Positions 6,974 to 11,951 of a stretch of 11,951 nucleotides of DNA are shown here, piece after piece. Made by a program: the position numbers and the translations under genes. How positions within the stretch are numbered: the stretch's first letter is position 1; each line of letters begins with the position of its first letter. The notes under the pieces were generated by a model that saw nothing but the letters and a program-made list of their open reading frames with translations, was not told the origin of the DNA and ran no database searches. Origin of the DNA: Chitinophagaceae bacterium UBA3961 (GTDB lineage: Bacteria; Bacteroidota; Bacteroidia; Chitinophagales; Chitinophagaceae); assembly GCA_002385265.1 (NCBI GenBank), contig DGDD01000070.1:2039-13989 (forward strand), in the 5' to 3' direction.

Positions 6974-7816
6974 TTATTTTGTTAGCAGCGCCGATTCCCA
7001 GCCAAGAATGGCTGATTTACGCGTAGGTCCCCATTTGTAACCCCCTATTTGTCCGGATGATTGTATAACCCTATGACATGGAATGAGGTAGGCCACCGGA
7101 TTGGATCCAATAGCAGTGCCAACGGCTCTTTGTGCAGTTGGATTATTGATTTTTGAAGCGATGGCTCCATAGGTTGCCACTTCACCAAATGGTATTTTTA
7201 ATAGTGACTCCCATACTTTCAATTGGAATGGGGTAGCTTTCAAATGAAGATGCAATGATGTTGGGTGTTCCCAAGTTCGTTGAAAGAACTGAATGGCTTG
7301 CAAATGAAAATCGGTTTGTTTTTCTACAAATTGAGCTTTGGGAAACAATTGCTGTAGCTCAATCAAAGAGTCGGATGATGCTGTTTCAAATGCTAAAAAG
7401 CAGATGCCTTTTGAAGTAGATGCAACTAGAAATTCACCAAAAAAACTACTTGCATAGCTGTATTGTATCAGTAGTTCTTTTCCTCCATTTTTGTATTCTG
7501 CCGGCGTCATTCCTTCTAGGTTAATAAACAGATCATGTAATCTGCTGGTACCCGACAATCCGGTTTCATAAGCAACATCGGCTATTGAGAATTGACTCTT
7601 TTGAAGAAGTGATTTTGCATATTCCAATGTTAAAAATTGTAAGAATTTTTTGGGAGTGGTTCCCGCCCATTCGCTGAATAATCGTTGAAAATGAAATGGG
7701 CTGAGATGAATTTTCGCGGCTACTTCATCTAAACTTGGCTGCTCCTTGAAGTGTTGCTTCAAGTAATCGATCGCCTCAGCGACGCGGTTATAATTTATCG
7801 TATCCTGTGTATTCAT
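6974..7816 (-). CDS. AraC-type regulator fused to methylated-DNA-protein cysteine methyltransferase (Ada-like)
   Basis: From the preferred start the product has 280 residues. Residues 9-110 form an AraC-type DNA-binding domain with two helix-turn-helix units (SLDEVAAKIHLSPFHFQRLF at 28-47, and FSIADVAYETGLSGTSRLHD at 76-95, ending in GMTPAEYK). Residues 115-275 form an O6-alkylguanine-DNA alkyltransferase domain with the acceptor cysteine Cys247 in IPCHRVI, the GEVATYG motif (211-217), the arginine-finger region AQRAVGTAIGSNP (228-240) and GGYKWG (258-263). It removes alkyl groups from O6-guanine irreversibly and probably regulates genes. The N-terminal zinc/methylphosphotriester domain of E. 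coli Ada is absent. The frame runs upstream to a GTG at 7951, but that start lies in a dispersed repeat and adds 45 unrelated residues, so 7816 is preferred. The flavin reductase gene follows. Confidence 0.93.
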   Translation of the reverse strand: MNTQDTINYNRVAEAIDYLKQHFKEQPSLDEVAAKIHLSPFHFQRLFSEWAGTTPKKFLQFLTLEYAKSLLQKSQFSIADVAYETGLSGTSRLHDLFINLEGMTPAEYKNGGKELLIQYSYASSFFGEFLVASTSKGICFLAFETASSDSLIELQQLFPKAQFVEKQTDFHLQAIQFFQRTWEHPTSLHLHLKATPFQLKVWESLLKIPFGEVATYGAIASKINNPTAQRAVGTAIGSNPVAYLIPCHRVIQSSGQIGGYKWGPTRKSAILGWESALLTK

Positions 7817-7827
7817 CGATTCTTTTC

Positions 7828-7840
7828 TATAGAACAAAAT
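7828..7840 (-). promoter_or_regulatory. Shared 13-base word, copy before the AraC-MGMT gene
   Basis: The minus strand reads ATTTTGTTCTATA, identical to the copy at 6941-6953, and sits 11 bases upstream of the chosen ATG. With the two bases before it, CAATTTTG fits the Bacteroidota -7 element TAnnTTTG at five of six defined positions, which would put the transcript start just before the gene. Alternatively it is a binding site for the AraC domain of the encoded protein. Confidence 0.4.
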
Positions 7841-7937
7841 TGGAGAATTGAGACGGGATAAAAAATCCGATTCTTGCGGAAAAATAGAAAAGGTGAAGTA
7901 AGTCTTGAGTTGTTCTTTAGTTGGGTGGGATAGTGAG

Positions 7938-7958
7938 GGTTTTTTGACCACGGATTCT
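7938..7958. repeat. ACCACAGATTCA dispersed repeat, fragment
   Basis: GGTTTTTTGACCACGGATTC matches only the first about 20 bases of the repeat copies at 5394, 8076 and 8418 and then diverges. It lies just upstream of the AraC-MGMT gene and creates the in-frame GTG that would extend that reading frame. It is probably a truncated copy. Confidence 0.55.
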
Positions 7959-8075
7959 CTTTCGATCTAGTATTAAGTTTAAAGTTGTTGAGTTTTGTAC
8001 AGCTGCGCTGCCTGTGATTCGCAAAGGGGAAGAAGTTTTAAAAAGTAGCGCAAAGGGTTTGTCCCTCTAAAGTTC

Positions 8076-8180
8076 TTTTTAGACCACAGATTCAACAGTT
8101 TTGGATTGATTAACACAGATTAGCGGCTGTGTGTGTTGTAATGCTGATTGAAATGCAGCCGCTAATTTGTGTTACAATCA
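8076..8180. repeat. ACCACAGATTCA dispersed repeat, copy 2, with long hairpin
   Basis: This is the most complete copy. After AGACCACAGATTCA comes TAACACAGATTAGCGGCTG (8111-8129), which is complementary to 8156-8174 at 18 of 19 positions. Five more base pairs (GATTG with CAATC, 8104-8108 and 8175-8179) extend the stem across a 2-base bulge. The loop of 26 bases is GT-rich at its start. The near-perfect pairing implies recent origin or selection for structure. Confidence 0.8.
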
Positions 8181-8325
8181 GGTCTATCAGTGAGGTTGGG
8201 TTTTGCATTGAAGAAGTGGTGACGAAGGTTTATCTTTTGTATTATACATGTATCTCAATTCCTGTTTTTATCTTCTTTATTGCGATTGATATTTCCCAAA
8301 AGTTGAAATTGATTCAATGGATCAC

Positions 8326-8355
8326 TAGCCCCGTAGGGGCGAAATGATTGTAGAA
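8326..8355. repeat. GCCCC-GTA-GGGGC palindromic repeat, unit 1
   Basis: GCCCC (8328-8332) and GGGGC (8336-8340) form a 5 bp GC stem around GTA, followed by GAAATGATTGTAGAA. The segment TAGCCCC...GGGGCGAAATGAT closely matches the unit at 8384-8406. Such GCCCC hairpins followed by a conserved GA-ATG tail recall REP-like dispersed elements in Bacteroidota. Confidence 0.65.
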
Positions 8356-8383
8356 GAATAGACAGCAATAAGAACCGCATTTA

Positions 8384-8406
8384 TAGCCCCATCGGGGCGA
8401 CATGAT
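8384..8406. repeat. GCCCC-ATC-GGGGC palindromic repeat, unit 2
   Basis: GCCCC (8386-8390) pairs with GGGGC (8394-8398) around ATC, followed by GACATGATAA. It differs from unit 1 in the loop and at one base of the tail, and lies 58 bases downstream in the same orientation. Paired direct units of one hairpin are typical of REP-like clusters. No REP-associated transposase is present in the window. Confidence 0.65.
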
Positions 8407-8417
8407 AACACCAAATG

Positions 8418-8471
8418 TTTTTTTAACCACAGATTCAAAGGATTTGAATTGATTAACACAGATTAGCGGCT
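8418..8471. repeat. ACCACAGATTCA dispersed repeat, copy 3 (truncated)
   Basis: A T-run and AACCACAGATTCAAAGGA are followed by GAATTGATTAACACAGATTAG and GCGGC, matching the first half of copy 2. The second hairpin arm is missing, because the repeat stops about 17 bases before the end of the DUF4199 gene at 8488. It also contains the TTCAA-AGGAT-TTGAA inverted repeat. Confidence 0.7.
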
Positions 8472-8487
8472 TCGTTTACTGTACCTT

Positions 8488-9000
8488 TTACTGAATGCCA
8501 ACCGTTTTCTTTTTCAGCAGCAGTGCACTAATAAGCGCCACTAATAATCCTACCGGTAAAACTTCGGCATATGTAATCAACACCACAAAAACCGGGTTTT
8601 CATACATTTTTTTGAAGCTTTCCATGCTTGCTTTGGTGGCTTCCAGTTGGTCTTTTGCGCAGGTATTGATCACATGTTCTGCATATCGATCTATGAAATC
8701 GGGAACAAAAAGATAGTATCCAATTAGCCAGGCCACCACGTACATGGTAGAAGCAACCAATACAATCAGCGCCCCTGTTTTAAATCCCTTCCCGAAACTA
8801 ATGACGCCCCCTAATTGCTTATCACGATAGTTTCGAATGCCAAAATAAATGACTGAAAATACCAATATCTGAATGGTATAGCCTACTACTGCATTCCCTT
8901 CAAAGTTGGGATTGTTGTACATGAGGTTCACCATAACAGCAATGTTAATAGCGAGGATGGTCCCGATGATCAGACCTACGATGAGCACAATACGTTTCAT
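8488..9000 (-). CDS. DUF4199 domain-containing membrane protein
   Basis: From the preferred start the product has 170 residues and four predicted membrane segments: about 3-26 (IVLIVGLIIGTILAINIAVM), 37-55, 73-98 and 136-162. The stretch ISFGKGFKTGALI (67-79), after the second helix, and the soluble loop YAEHVINTCAKDQLEATKASMESFKKMYENP, split across 106-136, are typical of DUF4199, a Bacteroidota inner-membrane family without a known biochemical role. The frame reaches an ATG at 9027, but MKRIVLIVG at 9000 is the better N-terminus because the hydrophobic helix then begins at once. It follows the LuxR-type gene after 110 bases, an arrangement I have seen as common for DUF4199. The gap contains two dyads that may control it. 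The family call is good; function is unknown. Confidence 0.87.
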   Translation of the reverse strand: MKRIVLIVGLIIGTILAINIAVMVNLMYNNPNFEGNAVVGYTIQILVFSVIYFGIRNYRDKQLGGVISFGKGFKTGALIVLVASTMYVVAWLIGYYLFVPDFIDRYAEHVINTCAKDQLEATKASMESFKKMYENPVFVVLITYAEVLPVGLLVALISALLLKKKTVGIQ

Positions 9001-9054
9001 GTTGTTGATTTTTTTGGTTGAGGGCAAATCTATAGGCCTTCGAAAAAATCGGCC

Positions 9055-9105
9055 TCATACTAAAGTACCAATTTGTGAAAAAACATTTCTCCTACTAAAG
9101 TATGA
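9055..9105. promoter_or_regulatory. Paired TACTWWAGTA dyads between the LuxR-type and DUF4199 genes
   Basis: TACTAAAGTA occurs twice, at 9058-9067 and 9093-9102, 35 bases apart. Each is an imperfect dyad of form TACT-WW-AGTA. The half-site pattern ACT-N2-AGT resembles the sites described for the NarL/FixJ-type regulator VraR, so they are plausible sites for the LuxR-type HTH encoded just upstream. With their outer flanks (TCATACT and AGTATGA) they also form a larger inverted repeat with 11 of 13 pairs, so an RNA hairpin in the leader is an alternative. Confidence 0.5.
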
Positions 9106-9110
9106 TGATT

Positions 9111-9572
9111 TTAAGCAATGATTTTCAATTGCTTAGCTTTTTCGATGGCTTGAGTCCTACTTTTTACATCTAACTTAAAATACAGATTCGATACATGGGT
9201 TTTAACCGTACTTACGGAGAGAAAGACGGTTTTTGCAATGCCATCATTGCTTAGTCCCTTGGCAATAAGTTGGAGAATTTCATACTCGCGGGCACTCAAT
9301 TCCAACTTTTCAATCATCGCTTCGTCAATTTCCGGACTGGGATAAACCAATACTTCTTTTTCCACCACTTTGATCTCTACTTTAGGCTTTATCAACTGTT
9401 TCGCAATCCAAATACCGAGAATAGTAAAAAAGAGTGCGATGAGACCAATATAAATTTCTATGGAATTGTTAGCCAAGAGGAATTTCCATTCCATCCATTT
9501 TAGAAACAGAACCAAGGCCGCCAAAGCAGCGGCATAAATGAAGATGTGTTGACGTTCTTTTGATACTGTCAT
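9111..9572 (-). CDS. Membrane-anchored LuxR-type transcriptional regulator
   Basis: The 153-residue product combines two membrane helices (about 9-27 and 38-57) with a C-terminal LuxR/GerE helix-turn-helix (92-150). The HTH shows the usual marks: LSAREYEILQLIAKGLSND (92-110), then IAKTVFLSVSTVKTHVSNLY (112-131) as turn and recognition helix, then KSRTQAIEKAKQL. A short linker with many Lys/Glu/Val residues (62-78) joins the parts. There is no receiver, PAS or ligand-binding domain, so it is neither a classic response regulator nor an autoinducer receptor. The short loop between the helices leaves little room for a periplasmic sensor. It may respond through a partner membrane protein, and the adjacent DUF4199 protein is the obvious candidate (inference). 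It is probably cotranscribed with that gene. Confidence 0.88.
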   Translation of the reverse strand: MTVSKERQHIFIYAAALAALVLFLKWMEWKFLLANNSIEIYIGLIALFFTILGIWIAKQLIKPKVEIKVVEKEVLVYPSPEIDEAMIEKLELSAREYEILQLIAKGLSNDGIAKTVFLSVSTVKTHVSNLYFKLDVKSRTQAIEKAKQLKIIA

Positions 9573-9658
9573 CGGGATCCCTTTTTGGCATGTTTGGGTA
9601 TCCTAAATATACAGATTCGTGAATAAATGGGAGCGGGATAAGGTACTGAAATAGTCGT

Positions 9659-10321
9659 CTATTCTTTTCGATACCATGTACGGTATTCCTTTTCATTAAT
9701 TGGCTTTATCACCAAAGCGTCTTCATCAATAGAATCAATTTTGAATTTTAAGACGGCGCCGGTGCCAAGGGTTTTCATGAAATCAAGTTGGAATGGATGG
9801 ATCAATTCATAGTTTGCCGGTTCTTTTAGGTGGATATAATCGTCGGTGAAGCCGATTGCATTCAAGGTAATTTGAATGGGGAATTCTGTGGATGCTACTT
9901 TTATCAGTGCTCGACCAAGGATTGTTTGAGTGCTGCCAATTTGCTTTTGATCTTTGTCGAACACGTAAACATATATCCAGCTAGATGCACTGCTATCTTT
10001 AGAATTAAGTACATTTAAAGATAAAATGGCAGAATCTCCGGTTAGAGGGGTAGGGCGATAGATAGGCGGGTTTTCGTTCTTTTCAGTACTATCGGTTTCA
10101 AAATGAAGTTCAAGTATTCGTTTTGTCAGCGTGTAATGTCCCTTTCCTTCGAATCCTCCAGTGCAAGAACTGTATTTGTAATAAAACTGTTTACCTGAAC
10201 GGAATTCAATTTCGTGGTTGACAAAGCCACCTGATATGTTGTAAGTTCCTTGGGGTATAATTTGTGCAGATAAGTTAGTGAATACCAATATCAAAATAAT
10301 AAAAATTAAAAAGGAGCGCAT
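9659..10321 (-). CDS. Secreted or periplasmic protein of unknown function
   Basis: From the preferred start the product has 220 residues. It opens with MRSFLIFIILILVFTNLSAQ, a clear Sec signal peptide that should be cleaved after Ala18 or Gln19. The mature part appears beta-rich: an N-terminal lipocalin-like pattern (PQGTYNISGGF and FEGKGHYTLTKRILELHFE, about 23-83), then a second beta region from about 100 that ends in a KFKIDSIDEDALVIKPI strand. Two cysteines are not obvious, so disulfides are unlikely. I do not recognise a family. The frame extends 10 codons upstream to 10351, but that would bury the signal peptide, so 10321 is preferred. It lies 50 bases after the ABM-like gene and 86 bases before the LuxR-type gene; no functional link is apparent. 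Confidence 0.72.
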   Translation of the reverse strand: MRSFLIFIILILVFTNLSAQIIPQGTYNISGGFVNHEIEFRSGKQFYYKYSSCTGGFEGKGHYTLTKRILELHFETDSTEKNENPPIYRPTPLTGDSAILSLNVLNSKDSSASSWIYVYVFDKDQKQIGSTQTILGRALIKVASTEFPIQITLNAIGFTDDYIHLKEPANYELIHPFQLDFMKTLGTGAVLKFKIDSIDEDALVIKPINEKEYRTWYRKE

Positions 10322-10371
10322 CTGTTTCGGTTTAGTAATAGATGCAATCAATTCTTTCTTTACACAAAGAC

Positions 10372-10701
10372 CTATCGGTTATTCAATTTTTTTAAAATTA
10401 CTGGTCTATGAGCAAAACTGCAGGCTTTGGTCAGCCATGTACCAATAGGTGAAGCATTAAGAATAGTTGGTAAATTCTGATCAAACAAATCACAATTGTT
10501 CCATCGCAATAGTAGCATTACTTTCGTTTCACTTAGTAATAATACTTGCATACCTGTGTAGCCGGGCAATTCACAGAAAAAGTGGTGAATGGATGTTTCC
10601 GCTTCGAAAAATGATTCCAGCAAATTTGGCTGCAAATCGAGCTCGAACAGTTCCGCCACTTCTTCTGTATCGTCCCATAAATTGCTTTTAGGCTCTTGCA
10701 T
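10372..10701 (-). CDS. Small protein, possibly ABM-like (dimeric alpha/beta barrel)
   Basis: From the preferred start the product has 109 residues. The central part resembles the antibiotic biosynthesis monooxygenase (ABM) fold pattern: a helix ending in FFCELPGYTGMQVLLS-like residues (41-57), a strand VMLLLRWNN (61-69), where ABM proteins usually show a strand and Trp, a helix LFDQNLPTILNASPIGTWLTKA and a last strand HRPVIL (98-103). Residues 1-30 are acidic and may be an added helix. This is fold recognition by eye, so the assignment is tentative. The start ATG at 10701 lies inside the end of the DoxX gene (14-base overlap), which implies translational coupling. The longer frame to 10746 would lie deeper in DoxX and is not preferred. 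A small ABM partner beside a DoxX membrane protein would fit an oxidative or quinone-related role. Confidence 0.65.
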   Translation of the reverse strand: MQEPKSNLWDDTEEVAELFELDLQPNLLESFFEAETSIHHFFCELPGYTGMQVLLLSETKVMLLLRWNNCDLFDQNLPTILNASPIGTWLTKACSFAHRPVILKKLNNR

Positions 10702-11095
10702 AGATTGGTGCTTTTTTCGTTCTGCCCCAAGCAATGAAAATTGCAATGGCTACGAAAACCAGGTTGATACCAATGAACGCATATTCACCTCTTGAAATAT
10801 GAAATACGGCCGCAAATACTTGAACCAATGCCAAGCCTATAGCAGCGACAGGCGTTAAAATTGGTTTTATTCGAAGCAAAGCCGGAAGAATGAGCCCAAG
10901 TCCGCCCAAGAGTTCACTGGCACCGATAAAGCGTACCAATTCTACTGAAACGCTGTTTACCCATGGCATTTGTTTCGCTAACTCTTCAATAGGTTGAAAC
11001 GATTTGCCGGCGCCGGCCATAATGTACAAAGCACCCAATACTACTTGAAGAATCCATAGGGTGATATGATACCCTTTTGAAGTTTGTTGTGTCAT
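10688..11095 (-). CDS. DoxX family membrane protein
   Basis: The 135-residue product belongs to the DoxX/DoxD-like family: small inner-membrane proteins with four helices (about 11-30, 52-73, 79-100 and 106-124). Typical features are the first-helix LGALYIMAGAGKSF (20-33), the second-helix FIGASELLGGLGLILPAL (56-73) and PVAAIGLALVQVFAAVFHISRGE, split across 82-104, where His99 and the following RGE stretch are family-typical. The role of most family members is not defined; some work with redox enzymes or in oxidative stress. The gene overlaps the start of the ABM-like gene by 14 bases. Upstream lies the FNR-box/terminator element (11178-11197) and then the Crp/Fnr gene, suggesting control by that regulator. 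The start at 11095 is the first good ATG. Confidence 0.9.
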   Translation of the reverse strand: MTQQTSKGYHITLWILQVVLGALYIMAGAGKSFQPIEELAKQMPWVNSVSVELVRFIGASELLGGLGLILPALLRIKPILTPVAAIGLALVQVFAAVFHISRGEYAFIGINLVFVAIAIFIAWGRTKKAPIYARA

Positions 11096-11170
11096 AACTG
11101 TTGATTGTGTTGAATAAATTTATGACACAAAAATGCGAACAATGGAGGGCGAAGGGCAATAGCATAGGAT

Positions 11171-11197
11171 AAAAAAAAGCGTTGACATAGATCAACG
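11171..11197 (-). terminator. Hairpin plus T8 tract after crp/fnr; also an FNR-like box
   Basis: On the minus strand the hairpin CGTTGA-TCTATG-TCAACG (11180-11197) begins 21 bases after the Crp/Fnr stop codon and is followed, after one C, by eight T (11171-11178). This has the form of an intrinsic terminator for the crp/fnr transcript, although the stem is only 6 bp with half GC. The same bases include TTGAC-ATAG-ATCAA (11182-11195 on the plus strand), one base from the FNR consensus TTGAT-N4-ATCAA, so the site may instead, or also, be an operator for the downstream DoxX gene. Confidence 0.6.
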
Positions 11198-11218
11198 TTC
11201 ATCACTTTTGGAACCCTG

Positions 11219-11806
11219 CTATTTCTTTATCATTTGCGCACGAATACGACTGAGAGTTTCTTTGGTCATTCCTAAATAGCTGGCAATAATGTGTTGGGGA
11301 AAACGCTGAATGAATTCTGGATAGGTTTTTTCTAAGTCAATTAATCGTTGCTCTGCAGTGAGCGTCTTGGTGGCGTGTACTCTTTTTAGGAGTTTTAGCG
11401 CTTGACGTTCAGTTAAAGTGCGGGTTAGTTCCGCTACAAAGCGTTGATTTTTGAAATGCGCATTGAATACCTCTTTGGTCATTACAAGCAATTCAGAATC
11501 TTCAAATGCATCGATAAAATAAGGCGATGGAGTGCCATTGGCAAAACTTTCGCGGTCGCCTGCCCACCAGTTCTCAAGGAACAATCCGAGGATGTTCTCT
11601 CTTCCTGTTTCATCTACCGTATACATTTTCAATGCCCCTTTCACTACAAATCCGGCCCACTTGCTGATATCTCCTTCTTGCAGCAAGAACTGATGTTTGC
11701 GCAATTTCTTTGGCACAAAGTATTCTTGTATCAGTGCACATTCTTCCTCTGTTAAAGGACTTGCAATTTGGCGGTTAATGTAGGCTATGAGGGTTTGATG
11801 ACTCAT
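11219..11806 (-). CDS. Crp/Fnr family transcriptional regulator
   Basis: The 195-residue product has an N-terminal cyclic-nucleotide-like sensory domain (about 10-120, with the beta-roll segment FLLQEGDISKWAGFVVKGALKMY at 40-62) and a dimerisation helix (about 120-145). A winged HTH at the C-terminus includes PQHIIASYLGMTKETLSRIRAQM, split across 170-192. It lacks the N-terminal cysteine cluster of true FNR, since Cys23 is the only cysteine, so it should not carry an iron-sulfur oxygen sensor; a cAMP-contact set is not clear either. The recognition helix contains Glu183, Ser186 and Arg187 (ETLSR), the same ExxSR pattern that E. coli FNR uses to read TTGA half-sites. A matching box lies just downstream, before DoxX. 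The effector is unknown. Confidence 0.9.
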   Translation of the reverse strand: MSHQTLIAYINRQIASPLTEEECALIQEYFVPKKLRKHQFLLQEGDISKWAGFVVKGALKMYTVDETGRENILGLFLENWWAGDRESFANGTPSPYFIDAFEDSELLVMTKEVFNAHFKNQRFVAELTRTLTERQALKLLKRVHATKTLTAEQRLIDLEKTYPEFIQRFPQHIIASYLGMTKETLSRIRAQMIKK

Positions 11807-11809
11807 AAG

Positions 11810-11951
11810 TGCAAGTTAGGGATTAAATGGGATACAGGAGGGAGGATAAGAGGAGACGAGTAAATACAGAAATGAAGAGGGAGGAGGGAAGATAGAAGCT
11901 GGTTTTGCGAAGCAAAAGCAGTCGAGCCTGTCCCGTGAGGAACTATACGGG
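11810..11951. repeat. Dispersed hairpin repeat region, right copy
   Basis: This edge is purine-rich on the plus strand like the left edge. Positions 11879-11923 repeat 37-81 with 41 of 45 bases identical. The hairpin TTTTGC-GAA-GCAAAA (11903-11917) contains GCGAAGC, a sequence known to form an unusually stable small DNA hairpin. After it CCCGT (11932-11936) can pair with ACGGG (11947-11951) at the window end, which may be truncated. It lies upstream of the crp/fnr gene and leaves that gene little identifiable promoter sequence. Confidence 0.7.

Larger units (their letters stand above)
7817..8487. other. 671-base gene-poor stretch with dispersed repeats
   Basis: No credible gene lies between the AraC-MGMT and DUF4199 genes. 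The stretch contains three copies or fragments of the ACCACAGATTCA repeat (7938-7958, 8076-8180, 8418-8471) and two GCCCC-N3-GGGGC hairpins (8326-8355, 8384-8406). The first approximately 120 bases hold the AraC-MGMT promoter region. Positions about 7966-8075 and 8181-8325 show nothing recognisable. A 72-codon plus-strand frame (8129-8347) begins inside one repeat and ends inside another, so it is not called. Confidence 0.75.

Noticed and set aside
7817..7951. N-terminal extension of the AraC-MGMT protein to a GTG at 7951
   Set aside because: The GTG lies in a dispersed repeat fragment and the added 45 residues resemble no domain; the ATG at 7816 gives the usual AraC-domain N-terminus.
8129..8347. 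A 72-codon plus-strand reading frame in the 671-base gap
   Set aside because: It starts within one dispersed repeat and ends within a GCCCC hairpin repeat, has no recognisable motif, and all neighbouring genes are on the other strand.
9034..9055. AGGCC...GGCCT hairpin in the DUF4199 leader as a terminator
   Set aside because: The stem is 5 bp with a 12-base loop and no T-tract follows on the transcribed strand.
9645..9655. A third ACT...AGT site upstream of the LuxR-type gene
   Set aside because: The spacer is five bases rather than two and the outer bases do not match the TACT-WW-AGTA pair, so evidence for autoregulation from this site is too weak.

Overview
The window looks like ordinary chromosomal DNA of a Bacteroidota bacterium, most likely of the Chitinophagia type. 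Reasons: low GC, long runs of genes on one strand, no clear Shine-Dalgarno sequences, and families common in that phylum (DUF4199 with a LuxR-type regulator, AraC-MGMT fusions, DUF3179, short Crp/Fnr proteins beside DoxX). Several dispersed intergenic repeats also recall those seen in Bacteroidota genomes. Thirteen protein genes are supported and all lie on the minus strand, so the text order is the reverse of transcription. No tRNA, rRNA, CRISPR array, transposase or phage gene was seen.

Layout from high to low coordinates (direction of transcription): a repeat-rich right edge (11810-11951); a Crp/Fnr regulator; a hairpin plus T-tract that also matches an FNR-type box; a DoxX membrane protein overlapping a small ABM-like protein; a secreted protein of unknown function; a membrane-anchored LuxR-type regulator followed by a DUF4199 membrane protein, with two ACT-WW-AGT dyads between them; a 671-base gene-poor stretch full of dispersed repeats; an AraC-MGMT (Ada-like) DNA repair and regulatory protein followed by a flavin reductase-like protein, both preceded by the same 13-base word; an orphan hypothetical protein; a GyrI-like effector-binding protein; a lipoprotein; a hexapeptide acyltransferase; a DUF4177 protein 14 bases ahead of a large rhomboid protease; a DUF3179 membrane protein; and a repeat-rich left edge (1-429).

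Three small regulatory modules stand out: Crp/Fnr to DoxX/ABM-like, membrane LuxR to DUF4199, and AraC-MGMT to flavin reductase. In each, a regulator lies directly upstream of its likely target and a sequence element in or before the gap could be its operator. These links are inference from position and motif. No large multi-gene novel system is evident. The intergenic regions hold at least five families of repeats, most able to fold as hairpins, and the same 45-base repeat occurs near both edges of the window.
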